Assembly: GCF_902859935.1 (NCBI RefSeq)
Contig: NZ_CADIKI010000015.1
Location: forward strand, 1 to 64,000
Source: Paraburkholderia fynbosensis
Lineage (GTDB): Bacteria; Pseudomonadota; Gammaproteobacteria; Burkholderiales; Burkholderiaceae
Length of the DNA: 64,000 bases
Direction of reading: 5' to 3'
Within the stretch, counting starts at the first letter, position 1. Each line of letters begins with the position of its first letter. Shown piece by piece: positions 41,197 to 50,475 of this stretch. The notes beneath the pieces are model-generated. The model ran no database searches. It had not been told where the DNA came from and saw nothing but the letters and a program-made list of their open reading frames with translations. Made by a program: the position numbers and the translations under genes.

Positions 41197-43491
41197 CTAT
41201 TGCTGCGCTGGGTGCTCCGCCGGGTCGGAGCCCGCTTGCGCCAGATCGCGCTGGATCGTCTCGAGCAGCTTTTCCAGCAAGCCGATATCGAAGGGCTTGG
41301 ACAACACCCGCGCGTCCACACGCCGCGCCCGGTCGAGTTCCTCCGCGTAACCAGTGACGAGGATCACCGGCAGTTTGGTGTCGAAGGCCAGAACCGCCTC
41401 GGCCAGATCGATGCCGTTCAGCTTGCCGGGCATATGAATGTCCGACAGCACGAGATCGAACGGTAGCGGCTCGCCGGTGCGCGCGCGCCGCGCATGCGCA
41501 TCGTCGAACAGACGCAGCGCCGTGTCGGCGTTGAAGACGCACGTGACCTGGTGGCCCATCATCTGCAGCAGCGCTTCAGTGCCGGCGGCCACTTCCTCGT
41601 TGTCCTCCACCAGCAGGATGCGCAAACCTTGCGGAGCACTGCTCTCCACGGCGCCCGCTTGCGCCGGCATCGTGATCTCGGCTTCGGCCGCGGCGCGCGG
41701 CAAATAGAGGCGCACCGACGTGCCAGCGCCGACCGCGCTGTCGATCGCCGCGAGGCCGCCCGAGCTCTCGCAGAACGCGAAAACCTGTGGCAAGCCGAGG
41801 CCGGTACCCATGCCCTTCGGCTTGGTCGTGAAAAGCGGTTCGAACGCGCGGGCGAGCACATCGGGCGCCATGCCGACGCCGGTATCTTCGAGCGAGAGTT
41901 GCACGAAGTCACCGGTCAGCGGAAAACCGTCCTCGTGACGGAACACGATGTTGGCGGCCCGCACGGTGAAGCGCCCACCATTGGGCATGGCGTCGCGCGC
42001 GTTCACCGCAATGTTGATCAGCGCCAGCTCGAGCTCCGCGACGTCGACGCGCGTCGGCCAGGTCTCGGCGCCGGGATCGATCACGAGCGACACCTTCGCG
42101 CCGAGCGACGCGCGCAGCAACTCGCGGCACGTCGGCAGCCATTGTTCGAGCAATAACGTCTCGGTGCGCAGCGGCTGCTTGCGCGCGACGCCGAGCAATT
42201 GCCGGGTCAGCGACTGGCCGCTCTTGAGCGCCCGCTCCATCGCCGACAATTCGCGCTCGAGGCCGCCCACGCCGCGCCGCCGCACGATCTGCACGTTGGA
42301 CGAGAGGATCATCAGCAGGTTGTTGAAGTCGTGCGCGACGCTGCCGACCAGCGTGCCGAGCGCCTCCATTTTGCGCGACTGGCGATACGCGGATTCGATC
42401 GAGCGGCGCATCGACGCTTCGGCCTGCCAGCGCTCCCACGCTTCCTCCTCCGCGCCGAGGCGCCGCAGCGACAGCCAGATCACGCACCACAGCGCGATCG
42501 ACGGCGTGAACATCGACAGGATCAGGACGCTCAGGTGCCGGTACCACGCGGCCCAGATCGCCGACGTGCGGTAACCGCACAGCACGTACACCGGATACGC
42601 GCCGACATGCCGGAACGCGAGGATCAGCGTGTCGCCGTCGACGTTCGAGCGCATGCGCACGACGCCTGCCCGCCGCCCTTGCGCAACGGCTTCGGCGAAC
42701 GGCGAATTGGACGCCATGGCCGCGGCTTCGCGCGGCGTGCGCGGAAAATGTGCGAGCACCGCGCCGTCGGTGCGCACGAGAGTCATGATCATCGGTGTGC
42801 TGTTGCTGCCCCCGAGCAGTTCGCGGTAGAACGCATCGAAGTAGCTCGGCCGCAGCGCCACCGAGACCACGCCGGCGAACGAACCGTCGGCGGCGCGCCG
42901 CTCCACGCCCATGTTGAACACCTGTTCGCCGGCAACGTGCCCCGTCATCACCTTCGACACCTGCTCGCGCGCGTTGCCGTCGCGAATGCCGACGAAGTCG
43001 TCGCGCATGCCGATCGACAGCACCGGCGACGGATAGTAACGGCTGCTCGCGAGCAGCGCCCCTTCGCCCCCGAAGATCGACACGGCGGCCACCTGCGGGT
43101 AGCCGCCGCCCATCGTGCGGAGCTTCTCGTGAATCTCGGCTTCGCGGGCGCGGATGCCGTCGTCGTCGAGACCTTCAGTCAGATCGATGATGCGCGCGTC
43201 GAGCGTCTCGTTCATGTCGAACACTTTCAGCGCGTGCTCTTCGGCGACGCGCACCGTGCGCAGCGTCATGTCGGTGGCGTCGGCCTCGCGCGTGCGCAGA
43301 TCGCTGAGCGCCATCGCGGCGACGTACACGCACGGCAGCAGGATCGCCGCGACCAGCAGCGCGATCAACGTGATGCGGCGCACTTGGAAATTCTGCTCCG
43401 GCACGGCGGGGAACGATGCGTCCTCCCGTGGTTTCGCGGAATGAGGGGAAAGGCGGCCTGCGCGAGGTGGGTCGAACGGGTCTGGTGTCAT
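41197..43491 (-). CDS. Membrane hybrid sensor histidine kinase
   Basis: The 764-residue protein has two membrane helices (ITLIALLVAAILLPCVYVAA near residue 37; HLSVLILSMFTPSIALWCVI near 320) enclosing a ~260-residue periplasmic sensor of the Cache type. Then come a HisKA-type helix with the phospho-acceptor His in GSVAHDFNNLLMILS (about 388), an HATPase with IAVNARDAMPNGG, DTGVGM and GMGTGLGLPQV, and a C-terminal receiver (from about residue 622) with VEDNEEVAAG, the phospho-acceptor Asp in VLSDIHMPG and the Lys in VLSKPFD. No cognate regulator gene is adjacent on the same strand; the divergent receiver-CheC-GGDEF operon 690 bases away is a possible partner. Confidence 0.9.
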   Translation of the reverse strand: MTPDPFDPPRAGRLSPHSAKPREDASFPAVPEQNFQVRRITLIALLVAAILLPCVYVAAMALSDLRTREADATDMTLRTVRVAEEHALKVFDMNETLDARIIDLTEGLDDDGIRAREAEIHEKLRTMGGGYPQVAAVSIFGGEGALLASSRYYPSPVLSIGMRDDFVGIRDGNAREQVSKVMTGHVAGEQVFNMGVERRAADGSFAGVVSVALRPSYFDAFYRELLGGSNSTPMIMTLVRTDGAVLAHFPRTPREAAAMASNSPFAEAVAQGRRAGVVRMRSNVDGDTLILAFRHVGAYPVYVLCGYRTSAIWAAWYRHLSVLILSMFTPSIALWCVIWLSLRRLGAEEEAWERWQAEASMRRSIESAYRQSRKMEALGTLVGSVAHDFNNLLMILSSNVQIVRRRGVGGLERELSAMERALKSGQSLTRQLLGVARKQPLRTETLLLEQWLPTCRELLRASLGAKVSLVIDPGAETWPTRVDVAELELALINIAVNARDAMPNGGRFTVRAANIVFRHEDGFPLTGDFVQLSLEDTGVGMAPDVLARAFEPLFTTKPKGMGTGLGLPQVFAFCESSGGLAAIDSAVGAGTSVRLYLPRAAAEAEITMPAQAGAVESSAPQGLRILLVEDNEEVAAGTEALLQMMGHQVTCVFNADTALRLFDDAHARRARTGEPLPFDLVLSDIHMPGKLNGIDLAEAVLAFDTKLPVILVTGYAEELDRARRVDARVLSKPFDIGLLEKLLETIQRDLAQAGSDPAEHPAQQ

Positions 43492-44178
43492 TTTTCGATC
43501 ATGCCAAAGTCGTTCGGGTCCAAGGAGCCTGCACCGTCGGCTTCATCGCAGAAGCACAGACATAGCGCGGCACCAGACGTTACCGGTGAAGAGCGGCGCT
43601 GCCGGGGTTTGCACCTATTTGTCTGCTGGTTAAACAGCGACGAATCCAGAAGCGCAAACGTATCAAAAAGTATAAATATAAAATAAACCGGCATCATCCT
43701 ATATAAACATTTTTATAAAAAGCACCAGCGAAGAATATCTCATTACGGTATGCGATTTTGGTGAGTTGCCTTTACGCGAATTTGCTCCGAAAATCCCCTC
43801 ACGATAAACATTCGTCTGCCATGTTCGGACGTATAGGCCGTGAGGGCACCCAGTCCATGCATACCATGCAGGGATCAAGGCGTTCGCGGCGCCGCGCGCG
43901 GCCAAGGAAAGCAGCCTGATCCATCGAGCCGCACAGATTGATCTACGGGGTAGGCTCGAACATGCCGGTCATTGCCGTCGTCCACGGTGCGCACTCGCAT
44001 TCATGCAGGCGAACCGGATTCTCCAAACGCGCGTCGCCGCGCACGCTCTCCGCTCGCTCGCAACCTGCGTTTTCGCGGGCTTCATCGCACTTTGCCGTAG
44101 GTCGACAGACCTCGCGCTAAAGAAACCGCCTCTACGCGCCGTTATGCGTAAGAGATCTTTTCGCTTTTCGACCCGCCC
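43492..44178. other. Intergenic region between kinase and CheC operon, AT-rich in part
   Basis: No gene is supported in this 687-base divergent region. Bases 43655-43740 are markedly AT-rich (many TATAAA-like runs) compared with the GC-rich surroundings, and hold candidate promoter elements for the kinase gene. Confidence 0.5.
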
Positions 44179-44547
44179 ATGCCCTTGCCCATTGTGATCG
44201 CCGACGATTCGTTGCTTGCCCGTAAGGTGCTCACCAAGGCATTGCCGTCGGACTGGGATGTCGACGTGTCCTACGCATCGAACGGGCGCGAGGCGCTCGG
44301 TCTGTATCGCGAGGGCAAGGCGTCGGTGATGTTCCTCGACCTGACGATGCCGGACATGACCGGCTACCAGGTGCTGGAAGCGTTGCAGCATGAGGATCTG
44401 AACACCTTCGTGATCGTCGTCTCCGCCGATGTTCAACCGATGGCCCAGGCGCGCGTGCGGGCGCTCGGCGCCGCCGCGTTCATCGCCAAGCCCGTGACGC
44501 CCGAGGCGGTACTGCCCATCCTCAAGGAGTACGGGTTGTATGTCTGA
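44179..44547 (+). CDS. CheY-like response regulator (single receiver domain)
   Basis: The 122-residue protein is a lone receiver: IVIADDSLLARKVLTKALPS (acidic pair), VMFLDLTMPDMTGYQ (phospho-acceptor Asp near residue 54), VIVVSADVQ (Thr/Ser switch), and the Lys in FIAKPVTPE. It has no output domain, so it acts by protein contact. It overlaps the CheC-like gene by 8 bases and is therefore translationally coupled to it; CheC-type phosphatases dephosphorylate CheY-like receivers, so the two should be enzyme and substrate. Alternative upstream starts are unlikely because the open frame begins here. Confidence 0.9.
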   Translation: MPLPIVIADDSLLARKVLTKALPSDWDVDVSYASNGREALGLYREGKASVMFLDLTMPDMTGYQVLEALQHEDLNTFVIVVSADVQPMAQARVRALGAAAFIAKPVTPEAVLPILKEYGLYV

Positions 44548-45163
44548 GCCAGTCCTCACCGAAGATCAGCGCGACGCGCTGCAGGAGGTCGCCAATCTGG
44601 CGATGGGCCAGGCCGCGACGCGGCTCGCGCGACTGCTCGATTCGTTCATCGAATTGTCCGTGCCGCGCGTGCGAATGGTGGCGCTCAGCGAGGCGGCCGA
44701 GGCGCTGCGCGAGATGACCGGGATCGACGACACGGTGAGCGCGGTGCGCCAGGGCTTTCGCTCCGACATCAAGGGCGAGGCGCTGGTGATCTGCCGCAGC
44801 GACAGCATCGCGCAGCTGTGCTCGCTCGTCAGCGATCCGTATGCGCGTTCGAGCTACGAGGCGGTGAGCCAGAAAGAACTGATGCTCGACGTCGCCAACG
44901 TGCTGACGGGCGCATGCGTGTCGTCGATTCTCGACCAGCTCGGCCGCACGCCGGTGTTTTCCGCGCCAGGGGTGCTCGGCGAAACGATGACGCTCGACGA
45001 GGTCTTTCAGCCCAGCGTGCTGCAGTGGCGGGTCGCGCTGCTCGTCGAAGTGAATTTCGCGCTGGAGGATCACAGCTTCCGCGCGCACCTGGTCATGTTG
45101 ATGGCCGAAGAATCGATTCGCCACATGAACGGAGCGCTCGACGCGCTATTGTCCAGCCTATGA
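44540..45163 (+). CDS. CheC-like phosphatase / chemotaxis protein
   Basis: The 207-residue protein shows the CheC signature: LQEVANLAMGQAATRLARLL at residues ~14-33 (E...N pattern of the active-site helix), and a second pseudo-repeat EKxxxxDVANVLTGACVSSIL at ~118-140, here reading SQKELMLDVANVLTGACVSS. CheC family members hydrolyse the phosphate of CheY-like receivers. The gene overlaps the upstream receiver gene by 8 bases and the downstream diguanylate cyclase gene by 4 (ATGA), so the three form a tight operon. The operon has no che kinase or receptor genes, so it is not part of the main chemotaxis cluster. Confidence 0.85.
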   Translation: MSEPVLTEDQRDALQEVANLAMGQAATRLARLLDSFIELSVPRVRMVALSEAAEALREMTGIDDTVSAVRQGFRSDIKGEALVICRSDSIAQLCSLVSDPYARSSYEAVSQKELMLDVANVLTGACVSSILDQLGRTPVFSAPGVLGETMTLDEVFQPSVLQWRVALLVEVNFALEDHSFRAHLVMLMAEESIRHMNGALDALLSSL

Positions 45164-46098
45164 ATGTAACCGTGGATTCGTTGAGCGACCTGGTGGTCGA
45201 ACGTGTCGGCTTTGGCATCTTCGTGCTCGACCGCGAGATGAACGTGCTCATGTGGAACCGCTTCATGCAGGACCACAGTGGTCTGTCGCCGGAACAGGTG
45301 GTCGGCAAGTCGTTGTTCACGCACTTTCCGGAGCTGCCGCGCGTGTGGTTGTCGCGCAAGATCGAAAGCGTGTTTCAGCTCGGCAGTTTTGCATTCAGTT
45401 CGTGGGAGCAGCGGCCGTATCTGTTCCGGTTCGACCATGACCGCCCGATCACCGGCGGGGTCGATTTCATGCAGCAGGACTGCACGTTCATGCCGCTCAC
45501 GCGCGATCGCGAAGTGGTCGCCGTGTGCGTGACGATCTCGGACGTCACGCACGTGAGCATCGTGCAGCGCGAGCGGGAAGAGGCGGTCGCCAAGTTGCAG
45601 GAGTACGCGGACCGTGACGGGCTGACGGGCATCGCCAATCGCCGTTTCTTCGAAGCGCGTCTGCTCGATGAATTCACGCGCTGGCAGCGCTATGGCGGCG
45701 ACATGTCGATGCTGCTGTTCGATCTCGATCACTTCAAGAAGATCAACGATCAGTTCGGCCACGGCGTCGGCGATACGGTGTTGCGCGTGATGGCGCAGCG
45801 CGTCGCCGAGGTGGTGCGGGCGCAGGACACCTTCGGGCGTTTCGGCGGCGAGGAGTTTGCCTTGCTGCTGCCTTGCACGCCGCTCGACGACGCGATGCGC
45901 GTCGCGGACAAGATCCGCTCGGTGATCGCCGACACGCCGGTCGAAGTGCTGGGCACGAGCGTGCCGGTGACCGCGAGCGTCGGCGGCGCGGCGGCGCGCC
46001 AGGGCGTGCCGGCGTACGACGTGCTGATCAACGAGGCCGATGCGGCGTTGTATAGCGCGAAGCGGCAAGGACGCAACCGCTCGGTCGCGTTCGGCTGA
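45160..46098 (+). CDS. PAS-containing diguanylate cyclase
   Basis: The start ATG at 45160 overlaps the CheC-like stop. The 312-residue protein has an N-terminal PAS domain (LVVERVGFGIFVLDREMNVL, WNRFMQDHSGLSPEQVVGKS), a short signalling helix, and a GGDEF domain from about residue 145 (YADRDGLTGIANRRFFEARL). The active-site signature is GGEEF in FGRFGGEEFALLLP, and RAQD five residues before it matches the RxxD product-inhibition site. It should make cyclic di-GMP under feedback control. Coupling to a receiver and a CheC-like phosphatase suggests that phosphorylation state of the receiver controls c-di-GMP output. Confidence 0.9.
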   Translation: MNVTVDSLSDLVVERVGFGIFVLDREMNVLMWNRFMQDHSGLSPEQVVGKSLFTHFPELPRVWLSRKIESVFQLGSFAFSSWEQRPYLFRFDHDRPITGGVDFMQQDCTFMPLTRDREVVAVCVTISDVTHVSIVQREREEAVAKLQEYADRDGLTGIANRRFFEARLLDEFTRWQRYGGDMSMLLFDLDHFKKINDQFGHGVGDTVLRVMAQRVAEVVRAQDTFGRFGGEEFALLLPCTPLDDAMRVADKIRSVIADTPVEVLGTSVPVTASVGGAAARQGVPAYDVLINEADAALYSAKRQGRNRSVAFG

Positions 46099-46302
46099 CG
46101 GCGCCTCCCGGCCGCGCCATCCTTCCCGCCCTTAATTCGCCGGCAAAACTGCGGCCTATCGCAAACGTTGTTATACTTTTCGCCGTTTCCGGCATCCCGG
46201 CCGGCTGTTTCGCGCGTGTCCGCGCGCGCGGGCTACTGCCCTGCGGGTAAGCATTAAACCTCTTTGATCGCCTTTCAGCGGGCGCCTCCTGCGGAGATCG
46301 TC

Positions 46303-47151
46303 TTGGCTGTTTCCAATCTTGTCGTGGACGATACAGAAATCGACGCCGCTGCCGCCACGTCCGGCAGCTCGTTCTATCTCGCCATGCGCATCCTGCCGGC
46401 TGCGCAGCGCGATGCGATGTATCAGGTCTACGCCTTCTGCCGCGCTGTCGACGATATCGCCGACAGCGACATGCCGCGCGCCGAACGCGCCGCCGCGCTC
46501 GCAGACTGGCGCGCCGACATCGACGCATGCTACGCAGGCGCGCCGCGCGCATCGCTGCGCGCGCTGACGCGGCACATTCACACGTTTCACCTGCAGCGCG
46601 AAGATTTTCACGCGATGATCGACGGCATGGCGATGGACGCGGCCGCCGACATCTGCGCCCCCGACGAAGCCACGCTCGATGTCTACTGCGATCGCGTCGC
46701 CAGCGCGGCGGGCCGTTTATCGGTGAGAATATTCGGGATGCAGGAAGAGGCCGGCCGTTTGCTCGCGCACCATCTGGGCCGGGCGCTGCAACTGACCAAC
46801 ATCCTGCGCGATATCGACGAAGACGCCGGTATCAACCGCTGCTACCTGCCGCATGAACTGCTGGCGCGCGAAGGTATCGCAGTGACGAACCCCATGCAGA
46901 TCGCGGACGATCCGTCGCTGCCGCGCGTGTGCGCCACGCTCGCCGAGCGCGCGCAGCAACACTTCGCCGCGTCCGACGCCATCATGGATCGCGAGCCGCG
47001 CAATCAGGTGAAGGCGCCGCGCATCATGTCGGGCGTCTATCGCCTGCTGCTCGAACGCACGCTGGAACGGGGCTTCGACATTCCGCGTACGAAGGTCAGC
47101 AAGCCGAAGCTGCGCATGCTGTGGATCGTCGCGCGTTACGCGCTCTCCTGA
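46303..47151 (+). CDS. hpnD: Presqualene diphosphate synthase HpnD
   Basis: The best start is TTG at 46303 (LAVSNLVVDD) with GGAG about 10 bases upstream; no ATG fits. The 282-residue protein is a trans-isoprenyl diphosphate synthase of the squalene/phytoene synthase fold. First Asp-rich motif AVDDIADSD, second NILRDIDEDAG, plus SSFYLAMRILP. In hopanoid producers HpnD condenses two farnesyl diphosphates to presqualene diphosphate, which HpnC hydrolyses to hydroxysqualene and HpnE reduces to squalene. It is the first gene of hpnD-hpnE-shc-hpnG; hpnE follows 4 bases on. Confidence 0.93.
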   Translation: MAVSNLVVDDTEIDAAAATSGSSFYLAMRILPAAQRDAMYQVYAFCRAVDDIADSDMPRAERAAALADWRADIDACYAGAPRASLRALTRHIHTFHLQREDFHAMIDGMAMDAAADICAPDEATLDVYCDRVASAAGRLSVRIFGMQEEAGRLLAHHLGRALQLTNILRDIDEDAGINRCYLPHELLAREGIAVTNPMQIADDPSLPRVCATLAERAQQHFAASDAIMDREPRNQVKAPRIMSGVYRLLLERTLERGFDIPRTKVSKPKLRMLWIVARYALS

Positions 47152-47155
47152 ACTG

Positions 47156-48424
47156 ATGCCGAAGCTCGTACATGTGGTCGGTGCGGGCCTCGCGGGCCTC
47201 GCCGCCGCAGTGCAGTTGCAGCGGCGCGGTGCGCAAGTCGTGCTGCATGAAGCGGCGCCCCAGGCAGGCGGCCGCTGCCGTTCGTACTACGACGCGCGGC
47301 TGGGCACGACCATCGACAGTGGCAATCACGTCGTGCTCTCAGGCAATACCGCGACGCTCAACTATCTGCGGGCGATCGGTGCCGCCGACGAACTGGTCGG
47401 CCCGTCGCAAGCCGAGTTTCCGTTCATGGATCTCGCCACGCGGGCGCGCTGGACCGTGCGTCTGTCGCCGGGACACGTGCCCTGGTGGATCTTCGACCCG
47501 AACGCGCGCGTGCCGAACACCGGTCCGGGCGACTATCTCTCGCTCGTGCCGCTGCTGTTCGCGAAACCGGGCCGCAACCTCGCGCAGACCATGCGCTGCA
47601 ACGGCCCGCTGTGGGACCGTCTGCTGAGACCGCTGTTTCATGCGATGCTGAATCTGGAGCCGCGCGATGCATCGGCGGAACTGACCGGCGCCATGGTGCG
47701 CGAGACCGTGCTGGCCGGCGGCCTCGCATGCCGGCCGCTGATCGCGCGCAACGGTTTGGGCAGCGCGTTCGTCGATCCCGCGTTGCGTTTGCTGCAGCAT
47801 GGCGGCGCGACTATCAAGCTGGGCTCGCGGCTGACGGACATTGTCTTGAGCGCCAACGGTGCTCGCGTGCAGGCGTTGAATTTCGCCGACGAAAGCGTCG
47901 CGCTCGAAGCGAACCACGCGGTGATCCTTGCCCTGCCACCGGAGGTCGCGCCGGGCGTCGTGCCGGGTCTGCGCGCGCCGACCCGTTTCGCGGCGGCCGT
48001 CAACGTGCATTTCGCGATCGAGCCGCCGTTCGGTTTGCCGCCGATCACCACGCTGCTCAACGCGACGGCCGCATGGCTGTTCGCGTTCGACGGGCGCCTG
48101 TCGGTCACGCTCAACGAGGCCGAGCGGCTGCTCGACATGCCGCACGAAGCGCTCGCGAGCACCGTCTGGGCCGACGTGGCGCGGGCTGTCGATCTGCCCG
48201 CCACGCCGCTGCCGGCCTGGCAGGTCGTGATGGAAAAACGCGCGACATTTGCCGCGCTGCCGGACCAGGAAACGCTGCGTCCGGGCACGCGCACTCGCTG
48301 GAACAACCTGACGCTCGCGGGCGACTGGACGGCCACCGGCCTGCCCGCAACGATTGAAGGCGCGATCCGCTCCGGCCAGAAGGCTGCGGATACGTTGCTG
48401 AACGAACCGATGGAACGCCGATGA
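47156..48424 (+). CDS. hpnE: Hydroxysqualene dehydroxylase HpnE (FAD-dependent)
   Basis: The 422-residue amine-oxidase/phytoene-desaturase-type flavoprotein starts with the dinucleotide motif VVGAGLAGLAAAVQLQRRGA and the second FAD motif EAAPQAGGRCRSYYD. The C-terminal segment GDWTATGLPATIEGAIRSG closes the FAD site. It reduces hydroxysqualene to squalene, the final step before cyclisation. It overlaps shc by four bases (ATGA) and follows hpnD by four, so the operon is tightly coupled. Length and order match HpnE of other proteobacteria. Confidence 0.93.
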   Translation: MPKLVHVVGAGLAGLAAAVQLQRRGAQVVLHEAAPQAGGRCRSYYDARLGTTIDSGNHVVLSGNTATLNYLRAIGAADELVGPSQAEFPFMDLATRARWTVRLSPGHVPWWIFDPNARVPNTGPGDYLSLVPLLFAKPGRNLAQTMRCNGPLWDRLLRPLFHAMLNLEPRDASAELTGAMVRETVLAGGLACRPLIARNGLGSAFVDPALRLLQHGGATIKLGSRLTDIVLSANGARVQALNFADESVALEANHAVILALPPEVAPGVVPGLRAPTRFAAAVNVHFAIEPPFGLPPITTLLNATAAWLFAFDGRLSVTLNEAERLLDMPHEALASTVWADVARAVDLPATPLPAWQVVMEKRATFAALPDQETLRPGTRTRWNNLTLAGDWTATGLPATIEGAIRSGQKAADTLLNEPMERR

Positions 48425-50472
48425 ACGATTTATCTCAAGCCCAGCCGCTGGACGACGTCCTGCCCGAACTCGCCGACCCGGCGCTGAATCGGCCGAATGT
48501 GCTGGCTGTTGACACGCAAGCGAACGACGCGCCGTTGGCATCGAGCGCATCGCTCGACGCGGCGATTACGCGCGCGACCGATGCGATCCTCGCCGCGCAA
48601 CGGCCGGACGGCCACTGGGTGTACGAACTCGAAGCCGACGCGACGATCCCCGCTGAATACGTGCTGCTGGTTCACTATCTCGGCGAAACGCCGAACCTCG
48701 AACTCGAGCAGAAGATCGCGCGCTATCTGCGCCGCATCCAGTTGCCCAATGGCGGCTGGCCGCTGTTCACCGACGGCGCGCTCGACATTAGCGCGAGCGT
48801 GAAGGCGTACTTCGCGCTGAAGATGATCGGCGACCCGGCCGACGCCGAACACATGGTCCGCGCGCGCGGAGCAATTCTCGCGCACGGCGGCGCGGAAAAC
48901 GTCAACGTCTTCACGCGGATTCTGCTCGCGCTGTTCGGCGTGGTGTCGTGGCGCGCGGTGCCGATGATGCCCGTCGAGATCATGCTGTTGCCGATGTGGT
49001 TCCCGTTCCATCTGTCGAAGGTGTCGTATTGGGCACGTACGGTCATCGTGCCGCTGCTGGTGCTCAACGCGAAGCGCCCGCTCGCGCGCAATCCGCGCAA
49101 GGTGCGCATCGACGAGGTGTTCCGCGGCGCGCCGGTCAACACGGGCATGAACGACCGGGCGCCGCATCAGCATGCCGGCTGGTTCGGCTTTTTCCGCGGT
49201 GTGGACACGCTGCTGCGCACGGTCGACGGCCTGTTCCCGAAGGCCACCCGCGAGCGCGCGGTGCGCGCGGCGGTGGCCTTTGTCGACGAACGGCTGAACG
49301 GCGAAGACGGCCTCGGTGCGATTTTCCCCGCGATGGCGAACTCGGTGATGATGTACGACGTGCTGGGCTACCCGGCCGATCATCCGAATCGCGCAATCGC
49401 TCGTCAGTCGATCGAGAAGCTGCTCGTTATCAAGGATGACGAAGCATATTGCCAGCCGTGTCTGTCGCCTGTGTGGGACACGTCGCTCGTCGCCCACGCG
49501 TTGCTGGAAACCGGCGAAGCGCATGCCGAGCAGGCGGCCGAACGCGGGCTCGCATGGCTGCGTCCTTTGCAGATTCTCGACGTGCGCGGCGACTGGATCT
49601 CGCGCCGCCCGAACGTGCGGCCTGGCGGCTGGGCGTTCCAGTACAACAATGCGCACTACCCGGATGTCGACGATACGGCGGTGGTCGTGATGGCGATGCA
49701 GCGCTCGGCGGCAATCACGCAATCCACGGCCGATCGCCAGGCCATTGCGCGCGCACGCGAGTGGGTGGTCGGCATGCAGAGCAGCGACGGCGGCTGGGGC
49801 GCGTTCGAGCCGGAGAACACTCAGTACTACCTGAACAACATTCCGTTCTCCGATCACGGCGCATTGCTCGATCCGCCGACTGCGGACGTGTCCGGCCGGT
49901 GTCTGTCGATGCTCGCGCAACTCGGTGAATTGCCGCAGAACAGCGAGCCGGCGCAACGCGCGTTCGCTTACATGTTGCAGGAGCAGGAGTCTGACGGCAG
50001 CTGGTACGGCCGTTGGGGCCTCAACTACATCTACGGCACGTGGACCGCGCTGTGTTCGCTGAACGCCGCCGGCATGTCGCACGACGATCCGCGCATCAAA
50101 CGCGCGGCGCAGTGGCTGCTGTCGATCCAGAATCCGGACGGCGGCTGGGGCGAGGGCGGCGAAAGCTACAAGCTCGACTATCGCGGCTATGAGCGCGCGC
50201 CGAGCACGGCATCGCAGACCGCGTGGGCGCTGATGGGCCTGATGGCGGCGGGCGAGGTCAATCACGAAGCGGTCGCGCGTGGCGTCGATTATTTGCAGCG
50301 CGAACAGCGCGAGCATGGCCTGTGGGACGAAACGCGCTTCACCGCGACGGGCTTTCCGCGCGTGTTCTATTTGCGCTACCACGGCTATCGCAAGTTCTTC
50401 CCGCTGTGGGCGTTGGCGCGGTTCCGTCATCTGAAGCGCAACGGGCTCACGCGCGTCGCGGTCGGGATGTAA
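48421..50472 (+). CDS. shc: Squalene-hopene cyclase
   Basis: The 683-residue protein is a terpene cyclase with an alpha6-alpha6 barrel and repeated QW motifs (QRPDGHWVYEL, QLPNGGWPLF, QSSDGGWGAFE, QNPDGGWGEGG, QESDGSWYGRWG). The catalytic acid motif is DVDDTAVV (the DXDDTA signature) in YPDVDDTAVV. It cyclises squalene to hopene and hopanol at the membrane. An N-terminal ~40-residue leader precedes the family start and is probably disordered. It overlaps hpnE by four bases and precedes hpnG by three. In Burkholderia a second shc copy may exist elsewhere in the genome. Confidence 0.96.
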   Translation: MNDLSQAQPLDDVLPELADPALNRPNVLAVDTQANDAPLASSASLDAAITRATDAILAAQRPDGHWVYELEADATIPAEYVLLVHYLGETPNLELEQKIARYLRRIQLPNGGWPLFTDGALDISASVKAYFALKMIGDPADAEHMVRARGAILAHGGAENVNVFTRILLALFGVVSWRAVPMMPVEIMLLPMWFPFHLSKVSYWARTVIVPLLVLNAKRPLARNPRKVRIDEVFRGAPVNTGMNDRAPHQHAGWFGFFRGVDTLLRTVDGLFPKATRERAVRAAVAFVDERLNGEDGLGAIFPAMANSVMMYDVLGYPADHPNRAIARQSIEKLLVIKDDEAYCQPCLSPVWDTSLVAHALLETGEAHAEQAAERGLAWLRPLQILDVRGDWISRRPNVRPGGWAFQYNNAHYPDVDDTAVVVMAMQRSAAITQSTADRQAIARAREWVVGMQSSDGGWGAFEPENTQYYLNNIPFSDHGALLDPPTADVSGRCLSMLAQLGELPQNSEPAQRAFAYMLQEQESDGSWYGRWGLNYIYGTWTALCSLNAAGMSHDDPRIKRAAQWLLSIQNPDGGWGEGGESYKLDYRGYERAPSTASQTAWALMGLMAAGEVNHEAVARGVDYLQREQREHGLWDETRFTATGFPRVFYLRYHGYRKFFPLWALARFRHLKRNGLTRVAVGM

Positions 50473-50475
50473 CGG

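Noticed and set aside
41197..43491. Cognate response regulator expected beside the hybrid kinase on the same strand
   Set aside because: None is present; the nearest receiver gene is in the divergent operon, so pairing is only suggested.
42199..43686. 495-codon open frame antisense to the hybrid kinase
   Set aside because: His/Arg-rich sequence typical of reverse-strand shadows; the kinase motifs on the other strand are clear.
48430..50430. 666-codon open frame antisense to shc
   Set aside because: It is a shadow of a GC-rich gene; the shc product shows QW and DVDDTA motifs and the antisense frame has no domain.
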